From contig NZ_JAFMYV010000007.1 of assembly GCF_017353185.1 (NCBI RefSeq), forward strand, positions 248,001-312,000: a DNA stretch of 64,000 nucleotides. Reading direction: 5' to 3'. This DNA comes from Fibrella rubiginis. Lineage in GTDB: Bacteria; Bacteroidota; Bacteroidia; Cytophagales; Spirosomataceae. Position 1 is the first letter of the stretch. Each line of letters starts with the position of its first letter. The notes under the pieces were generated by a model that saw only the letters and a program-made list of their open reading frames with translations, did not search any database and was not told the DNA's origin. Made by a program: the position numbers and the translations under genes. This document shows, in pieces, positions 1-8,300 of this stretch.

Positions 1-1663
1 CCAGCGAACGGAGATTGTAGGTTTTGTCAAACACCTTATCACTCCAGTCGGCGGTGTTGGCTACGGCTACTTTCACTTTTTCGGTCAGGATCCCTTCGCT
101 CACATACAGGCGGTAGCCCGCCGGCGTCTTGCTCACCCCAGGACCGATCACCACCCCACCGGCGTTATTGTTGGTCAGGTTATCGCCACTTACCGACCAG
201 TTGGCATCGGCCCCCTCTGCCCCCAGCCGCGCACCAGTGGTGCTACCCAGTACTACATCCCCTTGGGCATTCACCGTCAGAAAACGGGTGGCCGTGGCAA
301 TGGTGCCAGGGCTGGCCGTAGTCAAGTTTTTCAACCGCAGACCGCTGGTGCCCGCCGCGGCGCTAACAATTTCAAGTTTGTTGCCGGGAGCCGTCGTGCC
401 AATGCCCACGTTGGCGTTGTTGCCTAAAATTACTGAGTTGGCTTGGGTCACTTTTGCGCCAACACCTATCGTCACTACATTGTCTAACTGTACGGTGCTG
501 AAGGATTGAGGCACCCCCGAGTCTTTACCCAAAAAGACACTGTTGGAGGTATTGGTAGCAAAAGATCCCGCTACTTGTCCTATAGCTACGTTATTAGTGG
601 AAGCTCCTTGGAAATTAAGGCCTGCATACTGGCCAATGGCGACATTGTTAGACGTGTTGCCATATAGGCCTGCTCCATCGCCTATAAAGATGTTGCCGCT
701 ACCAGTGGTGTTAGAATTACCCGCGGCGTTGCCCATCATGAAGTTGCCACTGCCAGTAGAATTATTAGAACCGGCTGTGGCGCCAAGAAATAGGTTATTG
801 ATCCCTGTTGTGTTACTGGATCCTGCCCGTTGTCCAATGAACGTATTGTTAGTGCCAGTGTTAATTAAACCTGCATTGTAGCCAATTAACGTATTAGCAC
901 TACCGCCTACGTTAGCATAACCAGCCCGATAACCTATAAATACGTTCTCTAACCCGTTTTGGTTGACCCAGCCTGACTTAGACCCAATAAACGTGTTGCC
1001 ATCAACGGTGTTGCTCATACCAGCTGAATCACCCATCATGACATTGTACTTGCCAGTCTGATTGTTCATACCAGCCCGTGTCCCGATGACCGTATTTGCC
1101 AGACCGCTCGTGTTACCAGAACCAGCTAGCGAACCGATGGCTACGTTACTTACACCATTTGTGTTTGCGGCTCCCGCATCAGCTCCCACAAAGGCGTTAT
1201 CAGAACCGTTTATGTTAGCATAGCCCGACCCGGAGCCCAAGAAGGTGTTGTTTTTGCCTGTAGTGTTAGCGAAGCCAGCGCGGTATCCTAGGATGGAATT
1301 ATTAAAACCATTACCATTGGCTGTGCCAGCTCCTGACCCAACAAAAGTGTTGTTATTGCCGTCAACGTTGCTTGAGCCAGCCGAATAACCAATAAATGAA
1401 TTACCCTGGCCGGAGGTGTTAACCGTACCAGCACTGGCCCCAACAAATACGTTTTGCGTACCGGCCATATTCTGGGCTCCGGTGCCGCGGCCAATAAATA
1501 AGTTGCTGGCACCGCTCATGTTCAGGTTGCCAGCGCCAACACCCACCAGGGTATTATCAGCGCCTGGCGTAGCCGACGAGGGTGCGGTAGATACGTAATT
1601 GGTCTGTGCCCAGCCAGAAGCGGCTATTAAACAGCTTAGTGTAGTGTAGAGTATACGTTGCAT
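1..1663 (-). CDS. Repeat-rich secreted adhesin, YadA-head-like (C-terminus outside window)
   Basis: The first 554 residues are visible and the frame runs off the left edge without a stop. It starts with a signal peptide (residues 1-20, ending SGWAQ) at ATG 1663. Residues about 46-383 are some 20 units of about 17 residues of the type xxNTxGxxNxFxGxxAG. A YadA-head-like stretch follows (SVILGNNANVGIGTTAP), then GYRLYVSEGILTEKVKVA and a KVFDKTYNLRSL segment. In many Bacteroidota repeat adhesins this last block precedes a coiled-coil tail, so the missing end is probably a stalk. Likely role: exported surface fibre for adhesion. Family assignment is from motif memory; function is inferred. It lies beside the polysaccharide locus but is transcribed away from it. 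Confidence 0.75.
   Translation of the reverse strand, partial: MQRILYTTLSCLIAASGWAQTNYVSTAPSSATPGADNTLVGVGAGNLNMSGASNLFIGRGTGAQNMAGTQNVFVGASAGTVNTSGQGNSFIGYSAGSSNVDGNNNTFVGSGAGTANGNGFNNSILGYRAGFANTTGKNNTFLGSGSGYANINGSDNAFVGADAGAANTNGVSNVAIGSLAGSGNTSGLANTVIGTRAGMNNQTGKYNVMMGDSAGMSNTVDGNTFIGSKSGWVNQNGLENVFIGYRAGYANVGGSANTLIGYNAGLINTGTNNTFIGQRAGSSNTTGINNLFLGATAGSNNSTGSGNFMMGNAAGNSNTTGSGNIFIGDGAGLYGNTSNNVAIGQYAGLNFQGASTNNVAIGQVAGSFATNTSNSVFLGKDSGVPQSFSTVQLDNVVTIGVGAKVTQANSVILGNNANVGIGTTAPGNKLEIVSAAAGTSGLRLKNLTTASPGTIATATRFLTVNAQGDVVLGSTTGARLGAEGADANWSVSGDNLTNNNAGGVVIGPGVSKTPAGYRLYVSEGILTEKVKVAVANTADWSDKVFDKTYNLRSL
515..1528 (-). repeat. About 20 tandem 17-aa (51-bp) degenerate repeats in the adhesin head
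   Basis: Most units are 17 codons long; a few are 16 or 18. The conserved positions are an Asn pair, a hydrophobic-x-Gly step and a closing Ala-Gly or Ser-Gly. Units differ at most other positions, so the repeat is old at DNA level while protein periodicity is kept, as in stacked beta-roll adhesin heads. Confidence 0.8.
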
Positions 1664-1687
1664 AGAGTTTGATGTACAGGTCAAAGC

Positions 1688-1695
1688 CAAATGTA
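1688..1695 (-). promoter_or_regulatory. Candidate Bacteroidota -7 promoter box for the adhesin
   Basis: Read on the minus strand this is TACATTTG, an exact match to the TAnnTTTG -7 consensus, 24 nt before the adhesin ATG. No convincing -33 TTG was found at the usual distance. Confidence 0.4.
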
Positions 1696-1930
1696 GTGTA
1701 AGGTTTAGATGTATAACCATAAAAGTACTTTTTTATCTAATTGCTTGATTAAAAGGGGTGTTGTTTTTGAAAAATCTAAAGTACAGATTAATAAAAAACT
1801 CCAACCAGATACCACAGCACATTGATTGTCAATTACTTGGCTATCCGGAAGAGTTAGATATATTGCCAATAGAAGGGCTCAACTTGAATTAACGCTTAAT
1901 TTTGAGCGCTCAACCCGTTCATGGCATCGT

Positions 1931-2665
1931 TTGAAACCTGTTGTCTCCATTATCATGCCTGCTTACAACGCGGCCACCACTTTGTCGGCCGCGATTGATT
2001 CTGTGCAGAGGCAAACTGGTTTAGCCTGGGAATTGCTGGTTATTGATGGCGGCAGTACAGATAATACGACAGCCATAATTGATCAGTTAGCTGGCGAACC
2101 AAACATCCGTTGTTTCTCAGAACCCGATCTAGGCATCTATGACGCCATGAATAAGGGAATAAACCGTGCCAAGGGCGACTGGTTGTACTTTTTAGGTGCT
2201 GATGATCAGTTAATGCCACAGGCACTGACAACCGCAGCAAAAAATTTTACTTCTGCTTACAAGGTTGTCTTTGGTGATGTTCAGTTTGAGAATGGGTACC
2301 GTATGCAGTCATACCTAGGACCCAGAACCTGGCTACAGAACACACTTCACCATCAGGCGGCTTTTTATCACCGATCAATTTTCGACGATTTCCGCTATGA
2401 CCTGTCGCTGCAGTTACTGGCCGACTACGAACTAAACTTACTGGTTTATCAGCATCAATGGCCTGTTTATTACACAGGGCAACTGGTGGCGATGTGTCAT
2501 TCGGGCGGAGCCAGCAGCAACTGGACAAAATCGCTGAAAGAAACCAACATCGTTAGAAAGCGCTTTCTGAAACAAGGATGGAAACAGGCTTTGTTGTCTA
2601 CAGCTTTGTTCCTGTATTATGGTCAGAAACGGTTACGACGCAAATTGTATGGTCATAAAATCTGA
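1931..2665 (+). CDS. Family 2 glycosyltransferase (WcaE-like)
   Basis: A GT-A fold sugar transferase acting on the cytoplasmic face during polysaccharide assembly. Visible motifs are the nucleotide-sugar start VSIIMPAYN, DGGSTDNT, the DAMNKG block and the DXD-type metal site GADD. The LHHQAAFYH segment is also typical of WcaE-like enzymes. I chose TTG 1931, which puts VSIIMPAYN at residue 4 and gives 244 residues. The frame is open back to TTG 1826, directly after a TGA, and the 35 extra residues match nothing I know. It leads a three-gene plus-strand set of glycosyltransferases. Donor and acceptor sugars cannot be read from sequence. Confidence 0.8.
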   Translation: MKPVVSIIMPAYNAATTLSAAIDSVQRQTGLAWELLVIDGGSTDNTTAIIDQLAGEPNIRCFSEPDLGIYDAMNKGINRAKGDWLYFLGADDQLMPQALTTAAKNFTSAYKVVFGDVQFENGYRMQSYLGPRTWLQNTLHHQAAFYHRSIFDDFRYDLSLQLLADYELNLLVYQHQWPVYYTGQLVAMCHSGGASSNWTKSLKETNIVRKRFLKQGWKQALLSTALFLYYGQKRLRRKLYGHKI

Positions 2666-2695
2666 CGCGAGTTGTAGTAGTTTATTGGTTAGGGT

Positions 2696-3439
2696 ATGAA
2701 TGGAAACGTGAGCGTTTGTATGGCTACTTACAACGGAGCCATGTACGTAAAAGAGCAGATTGATTCTATTCTGAGTCAGTTAGCAGTAGACGATGAATTG
2801 CTCATCTCAGACGATGCGTCGACAGACGACACAGTACAGATCATTGCCGATATACAAGACTCGCGTATCCGCTTTCTGGGTAGTCAGCATTTTGGTTCGC
2901 CTGTGCTAAATTTTGAACGGGTTCTTCGTGAGGCAAGGGGTCAATACATTTTTCTGGCAGATCAGGATGACGTTTGGGCACCCAATAAAGTAGTTCGGAT
3001 GCTTGAAGAGCTTCAATCGGCTGATCTGGTTGTCAGTGATTGTACGTTCATCGATGGGGCCGGCAAAGTCATTGGAGAGTCTTATTTCAAGGCTTACAAA
3101 TCGGGGGAGGGCGTTCTCAAAAACTTTGTCAAGAACACGTATTTAGGTAACTGCATAGCCTTCAGACAATCAGTTTTGTTCAAGAGCTTGCCTTTTCCCC
3201 CCTCTCTTTACAAGGCCAGCAAATTCGCGCTGTACCATGATGTATGGATTGGCATGGTAGCCAATATATGGTTTCGGGTTCGTTTCATTCCGGATAAGCT
3301 ATCAGCGTATCGCCGTCACTCGGCCAATGCCAGTCCTACTGAAATGAACGCTAAAAGTCCCAACAGTTTCATCAAAAAAATCAAGTCAAGGTACCTGCTG
3401 GCTACCGGGCTTGTGGGCAGGCTATTGCGTTTTTCCTGA
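2696..3439 (+). CDS. Family 2 glycosyltransferase (rhamnosyltransferase-like)
   Basis: A 247-residue GT-A enzyme. It shows VSVCMATYNG at the start, DDASTDDT, the ADQDDVW metal-binding block and a later HDVWIGMVA segment. This combination is typical of the alpha-1,3-rhamnosyltransferase-like branch of GT2, although the real donor is unknown. It starts at ATG 2696, 30 nt after the preceding glycosyltransferase, and ends 20 nt before the next one, so the three are probably co-transcribed. Soluble, probably peripheral to the inner membrane. Confidence 0.8.
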   Translation: MNGNVSVCMATYNGAMYVKEQIDSILSQLAVDDELLISDDASTDDTVQIIADIQDSRIRFLGSQHFGSPVLNFERVLREARGQYIFLADQDDVWAPNKVVRMLEELQSADLVVSDCTFIDGAGKVIGESYFKAYKSGEGVLKNFVKNTYLGNCIAFRQSVLFKSLPFPPSLYKASKFALYHDVWIGMVANIWFRVRFIPDKLSAYRRHSANASPTEMNAKSPNSFIKKIKSRYLLATGLVGRLLRFS

Positions 3440-3459
3440 CTTCATTCTTATTGTCAACA

Positions 3460-4710
3460 ATGCGCATTCTCTTATACAGTATCAGCTACCCACCTGAAGT
3501 AGCTGGATCAGGTCGTTTCAATGGCGAATTAGTTAAATGGCTTGCTGAACATGGTCACGAAGTAGATGTTATCACGGCTCACCCATACTACCCCGAATGG
3601 AAAGTAAGAGCTGATTACCGGGGGAGAGGCTGGTTTGTAGAAAAAGAAGGAACATTAGCCGTATATCGAACGCCGCTATATGTACCCGAGCGTGTAACCG
3701 GCACAACCCGAATTATCCATGAATTATCGTTCGCTCTTAATTCGCTGGTGCATTGGGGGAGGCTATTGTTTAAACGATACGATGTATTAATAGGTGTTTG
3801 CCCTCCTTTGCAGGCTGGTTTGGTGCCTTATATGTTTAGTCGCCTGAAACGAACACCATTTGTCTTTCACATTCAGGATTTACAGGTTGATACTGCCCGC
3901 AATCTAGGCATGATCAAAAATGAATTTCTGCTCAATTTTCTGGATGGAATTGAGCGATATCTGTTGCGTAAAGCCGACAGGGTGTCGAGTATCAGTGAAG
4001 GTATGAAGCGCAATATTTTGTCAAAAGGCACACTACCTGATCGGTATCGCATGATTGAAAACTGGGTCGATATTGATACGTTTCAACCCTTATCGCAGGA
4101 CCAGTCGCTGCGTGCCGAATTCGGCATTTCAGCAACAGACCGTGTTGCTCTTTATGCGGGTAACATTGGTGAAAAACAAGGGTTGGAGGTGTTAATTGAC
4201 GTTGCTGTTTTGTTGCGACATCATCCTGACATCAAGATTGTTGTTATTGGCGAAGGCGCTGCCCGCGAACGTCTACAGGAAGCTGCCCGGCAACAATCGC
4301 TCAGTAACCTGATGTTCTTTCCTATTCTGCCTTTTGAACAGGTTCCCCGTGCCTTAGCGATGGCAGATGTGCATTTGGTTATACAAAGGCGAGCCACTTC
4401 TGATCTGGTTATGCCATCTAAACTGGCTAACATAATGGCCGTAGGGGGCGCATCTATCGTTTCATCAGATAAAGGCACATCACTTAGTGATATTATTGTA
4501 GCGAGTCAGGTAGGTTGGGTAGTGGAACCAGAACAAGCCAGTGTACTGGCAGACACAATTGTTTCGGCTATCAGTTCTCCTTTATTAAAACAATATCGAC
4601 TCAATGCTCGAAAATACGCGGAGGAACATTTAAGTAAACGAACTGTACTTCCTCGTTTTGAAGCAATGCTAGTCGAGCTTGTCAATAAGCATACCAAGAC
4701 GAATGGCTAA
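3460..4710 (+). CDS. Family 4 glycosyltransferase, WcaI-like
   Basis: A 416-residue GT-B transferase. The N-terminal half has the WcaI-type opening RILLYSISYPPEVAGSGRF and a HIQDLQVDTARNLG stretch. The C-terminal half carries VIGEGAARERLQ and VMPSKLANIMAVGG of the donor-binding domain. I prefer ATG 3460 over the in-frame TTG 3451. WcaI-type enzymes add a sugar to the lipid-linked repeat unit of colanic-acid-like polymers. It is the last plus-strand gene of the locus and is convergent, with a 20-nt gap, with the minus-strand gene series. No clear terminator lies between them. Confidence 0.82.
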   Translation: MRILLYSISYPPEVAGSGRFNGELVKWLAEHGHEVDVITAHPYYPEWKVRADYRGRGWFVEKEGTLAVYRTPLYVPERVTGTTRIIHELSFALNSLVHWGRLLFKRYDVLIGVCPPLQAGLVPYMFSRLKRTPFVFHIQDLQVDTARNLGMIKNEFLLNFLDGIERYLLRKADRVSSISEGMKRNILSKGTLPDRYRMIENWVDIDTFQPLSQDQSLRAEFGISATDRVALYAGNIGEKQGLEVLIDVAVLLRHHPDIKIVVIGEGAARERLQEAARQQSLSNLMFFPILPFEQVPRALAMADVHLVIQRRATSDLVMPSKLANIMAVGGASIVSSDKGTSLSDIIVASQVGWVVEPEQASVLADTIVSAISSPLLKQYRLNARKYAEEHLSKRTVLPRFEAMLVELVNKHTKTNG

Positions 4711-4730
4711 TATGTGTTTTTATTCGTTGT

Positions 4731-6533
4731 TTACCGGCCAACATAACGATAATTAAAGCGTCGGTCGGGTGCACTATCACCATTCAGGAAAAACTCATTA
4801 ATGGTGTTCCATTGTTGAATATTATCTGCCCAGTGAAAATCAAATGATGGCACAGGTTTCGAACTAATTAAACTCTTGGTAATTCTTACTTCTACTTTGT
4901 TTCCGGTGGCCTGGTAGACTGCTTCCCCTATTGGTTGCCAGTTCCCTTTAACCCAGTGATGGACACTCGTTTTACCGTTGAGTTTTACTTGTTTGTTGAT
5001 TACTACATCATAGCCCTGCCATCCTGTTTTTTTGGACTGATCACTATCGATAAAAAGTAGCATCCAGTTTTTGCCCGCCGATGTTGTAAGAGGGCCTGCG
5101 GTTTCAGCAACTACATAAACGAAGTTTTTATCATATGTAATACGTGATGTTATAATATCATTACGACCTGTTTTGTTAATTAACCGAATCTTTTTATTGT
5201 ACCCGAACCAGTTACGATTGGCAATGTCTCCCCTGGGATCAGCAAAAATGGGCTTCACTGTTTCCCATTCGGCAAATTTACCGTCTATAACTATCGTTCT
5301 GGCAGGTGTAGCTTCTTCTGGGGCGTTGAGCCCTTTAAATCGACGTATATTGGCCACTAACTGATAATAATAATTATCTGAGTAACCACCTTTCATTGGC
5401 TCAATGTCCCGGTTAAATTCCTCGTTATATAAGTCCTGAAAGAAAGTCTCGCCCTGACGTAATTTGTGATCAATAAAGGTTTTAAAAACCTGGTTTCTGT
5501 CATTGGTGTCTGCTACAAACCGTTGCGCGATCCATTCATTCCAGCCAGTAACAAAAACGACTGACGGATTTACGGTTAGCGCACGTTTCCATTGTTCGGC
5601 AAAATGTCCTCCTTCGGCTGTGGCTGAGGTTGTAAAATAACGGTTCAGTCTCCCTCCCCGGCTATTAACATTGCTTTTTCCAACACCAAACACAGGATGG
5701 CTGGCAACGGCTACTGGAATTTCTTCTGGTTTGTTTGGGTCATCTACCCAACCATAATCTTGTGGAGTGGTATCAAGCCATTGCCAGTGACCGGGCTGTG
5801 ACTTGGCATCAGTAAACTGCCAGCTGTAACGCCAGGTAAAAAAACTGCGTTGTGTGGGGTCACTAACCTCTTCCTGTTTACCCAGTACGAGTGGTTTGCC
5901 CTGCCAGCGAAACCACAAATCAGCATACAGGTTTTTTGCATATATGGCATTGTACAAATCGGCTAAGGTCTCCTTGGTTTTACTGTTCATGACAAAACAG
6001 ATGTAAGGTGTATGTTGACCCTGCCTGCGCATCTCCATCGAAATTCCACACAGCTTTTTCACTGTGTTTATATACGTAGATCCATTGGTGACATCCATAA
6101 ATAGAATATCAACACCGGCGTTCGTCAGCATCTGAAGATGGCGCCGGATCAACCAGGGGTCATCCGCTCGGTAATACCCCGCTTCTGGTTCTCCCCACCA
6201 ATGAAAAGTACCCGCTGGGCCATAGGCCGGTTTGGTTGGGTTGGCCTTCAATAGTTTGGATATATCGTATATACTGCTTTGGTATTCCCCGTGCCACAGA
6301 AAATAGAATATGCCTACATACTTGCTATTACGGGCCGGACCCGCTTCAGACCGGTTGGGCAACGATCGGCCAAGGGCATCTGTAGCAACCCAATTGGTGT
6401 TCCCTATTGGTTGAGCAGGTGAATTTTCCGAACGCTGATAAGTGTGCCCCGCGATGTTTGGTTCATACATGCTGAAAACAGAGCATGTGAACAACGCACC
6501 GAACGTAAGACATGTAGCAAAAAAGAAGCGCAT
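4731..6533 (-). CDS. Secreted GH99/WbsX-like protein with C-terminal carbohydrate-binding-like domain
   Basis: 600 residues beginning with a hydrophobic signal-like segment (MRFFFATCLTFGALFTCSVF). Residues about 65-390 contain YVGIFYFLWHGEY, DPWLIRRHLQMLTNAGVD, FMDVTNG and a late VTGWNEW block. This resembles the GH99/GH71-like barrel family often labelled WbsX when found in polysaccharide loci. Residues about 420-600 look like a CBM9/DOMON-like beta-sandwich (IDGKFAEWETVKPIF, MLLFIDSDQSKKTGWQGYD). It is the last minus-strand gene of the locus. I infer export to the periplasm or cell surface and action on the polymer made here. Substrate and even catalytic activity are unproven. Confidence 0.6.
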   Translation of the reverse strand: MRFFFATCLTFGALFTCSVFSMYEPNIAGHTYQRSENSPAQPIGNTNWVATDALGRSLPNRSEAGPARNSKYVGIFYFLWHGEYQSSIYDISKLLKANPTKPAYGPAGTFHWWGEPEAGYYRADDPWLIRRHLQMLTNAGVDILFMDVTNGSTYINTVKKLCGISMEMRRQGQHTPYICFVMNSKTKETLADLYNAIYAKNLYADLWFRWQGKPLVLGKQEEVSDPTQRSFFTWRYSWQFTDAKSQPGHWQWLDTTPQDYGWVDDPNKPEEIPVAVASHPVFGVGKSNVNSRGGRLNRYFTTSATAEGGHFAEQWKRALTVNPSVVFVTGWNEWIAQRFVADTNDRNQVFKTFIDHKLRQGETFFQDLYNEEFNRDIEPMKGGYSDNYYYQLVANIRRFKGLNAPEEATPARTIVIDGKFAEWETVKPIFADPRGDIANRNWFGYNKKIRLINKTGRNDIITSRITYDKNFVYVVAETAGPLTTSAGKNWMLLFIDSDQSKKTGWQGYDVVINKQVKLNGKTSVHHWVKGNWQPIGEAVYQATGNKVEVRITKSLISSKPVPSFDFHWADNIQQWNTINEFFLNGDSAPDRRFNYRYVGR

Positions 6534-6590
6534 AGTAAGGTAGTTAATGATACGCTCTGTGGGTAAACTGTCTGAAGGCAGCTACAGGAT

Positions 6591-8216
6591 TTACCGGAAA
6601 ACAACTGAATCGTTTGCCAGGAAATCAGCCTGTAACTCCGCTTTTCCATTGTAGGTAATCGGATCATTAACGCTTGTACCCATTATACGTGGCGTAAGTA
6701 TAACGGACCCTATGCCGTTCACAAAAGTCACATCAATGGCTACACCAATGACATCAACGTAGGCTGGATTGGTTGAGGTACGATCCAGAATAATAGTAGT
6801 GACAGAAGTAGGGCTGAACTGACCGTTGTAATTCTGAGTAACTAGCAACTGGGCCTGAAATGCCAGCGTGGCAGATGCCTGTGTTCCATATGAACCCGCC
6901 TTGATTACGCCGTCAACCCATATCCTGTAGCTACCCCCGTTTGTATTATTAATTGTGGCTGCACTAGCTAACGCGAAACGCAAAATAGCCGTTGTTGCCC
7001 CGGTGGGAGTTTGGCCAACGTTAATTAGATTATTAAACAGTTGCCTGTTGAGGCCGGCCTTCTTCTCGAAAGGCTGGTCTGTGTTGAATACTACGTTCTC
7101 AGCACGCCGAAGCAAATTGGCAGAAATTACGTTTCTGTTATCTGTTATATCGGTGCAGGTTATAGTTGAATTAGTGAGGATACCATTGGCCTGCTGAGTG
7201 CCACCGCCTACAGGGGCATGGTAGAGCACTATTCGGTTACGTTCACCCGGATTAGGTAGGCTAACCTGAAGATTTAACCCCTTCACGCTACAGTCTGTAA
7301 AGTCCATTAGTTCAGTGGCTGGAGCAGAGTTGTTAGCAATAGCTACCTTGATTTCGTTACCGTCAAAACCACCAAGTGTCGCTTTTAAGATCCGTGAGAA
7401 CGATTCAATCGTTGCATGAATTTTTAAGTTAGTCGTATAGCGTACGCAGAGAATGGCCGTTTCATTCGTACCAGCACTAGCTGATATTCTGCTGAGAAAG
7501 CCCTGGAAATAAATACTGTTTGTGCCAACCAGTACCATGGCGGGCTGACGCTTCTCGTAGTTTTGCAATGATGTACCCGTAATATTTACGACACCCATTG
7601 AACCAGTACCACTCGCCAGAGTCTGAAATGGACTCGACGCCGTAAAGTTTGTCCCAGTCTCAGAAAAGCTGCGGTTATTAGAAAAAGCCACCGATGTGTT
7701 GGCCCGGACCAAACAGTCGCGTGTGTAGAATTCTTCGCTTCGAATGTTTAAGATACCAATTGATCCGAAGCCTCCATTCGCCGCCGGTGTGTCATTCATC
7801 TCGAAGTAACAATTGCGGATACCGCAGTTCAAACCACCATTGCTTGTTAAAGCAAACAATGTTCCGATTGTAGACCGACTATTTCTGTCGGAGGTAAGAA
7901 AGGAAAAATTCTCGCAACCGGAGAGCGACGAACCACTAAAGTCAAAAATAACGCCCCCAGTACTGCCAATAATGTTGGTATTCAGATAGGAACCGCCATC
8001 GCCAACCATCCAAAGACCGTTGGTATTGGTTAAGTCAAGAGCCCCCGTCACGTAATAATAGCCCGCCGGGAAGTAGATTGTCACTCGATATCGTACTGCT
8101 GCGTTACCGGTAATAGTTAGGTTTTTGGCGTAGTCGATAGCTCGCTGGATAGCGGCCCGGTCATCTGTAGAGCCGTCTCCAGTGGCTAAAAACGGAGCGT
8201 CCTTAACATTAATCAT
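6591..8216 (-). CDS. Pectate-lyase-3-like right-handed beta-helix protein, tail-spike-like
   Basis: 541 residues. The start MINVKDAPFLATGDGSTDDR and RAAIQRAIDYA is the typical entry of Pectate_lyase_3/tail-spike beta-helix proteins, followed by IYFPAGYYYVTGALDL and long Asn/Gly/Thr-rich beta-strand coils. The last 120 residues look like a separate beta-rich domain. There is no signal peptide and no membrane segment at ATG 8216, which is odd for a polysaccharide lyase in an export locus. It lies between the polymerase (84 nt upstream) and the GH99-like gene (57 nt downstream). It may cut or bind the polymer; the substrate is unknown. Confidence 0.65.
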   Translation of the reverse strand: MINVKDAPFLATGDGSTDDRAAIQRAIDYAKNLTITGNAAVRYRVTIYFPAGYYYVTGALDLTNTNGLWMVGDGGSYLNTNIIGSTGGVIFDFSGSSLSGCENFSFLTSDRNSRSTIGTLFALTSNGGLNCGIRNCYFEMNDTPAANGGFGSIGILNIRSEEFYTRDCLVRANTSVAFSNNRSFSETGTNFTASSPFQTLASGTGSMGVVNITGTSLQNYEKRQPAMVLVGTNSIYFQGFLSRISASAGTNETAILCVRYTTNLKIHATIESFSRILKATLGGFDGNEIKVAIANNSAPATELMDFTDCSVKGLNLQVSLPNPGERNRIVLYHAPVGGGTQQANGILTNSTITCTDITDNRNVISANLLRRAENVVFNTDQPFEKKAGLNRQLFNNLINVGQTPTGATTAILRFALASAATINNTNGGSYRIWVDGVIKAGSYGTQASATLAFQAQLLVTQNYNGQFSPTSVTTIILDRTSTNPAYVDVIGVAIDVTFVNGIGSVILTPRIMGTSVNDPITYNGKAELQADFLANDSVVFR

Positions 8217-8300
8217 AAAGAAAGTTGGATCTGTGTAGTGGTTGTATTGGTTTTAACTGGGTCTGACAGGAAAGGTTAAAATAACCAGCATGGGACCTGG

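Noticed and set aside
515..1528. CRISPR-like regular spacing of 51 bp
   Set aside because: Units are degenerate, contiguous, in frame and encode a periodic protein; there are no identical repeats separated by unique spacers.
129..1598. Several plus-strand frames over the adhesin
   Set aside because: The minus-strand frame has a signal peptide and regular 17-residue repeats; the plus frames are its shadows with Pro/Val/Leu-rich nonsense.
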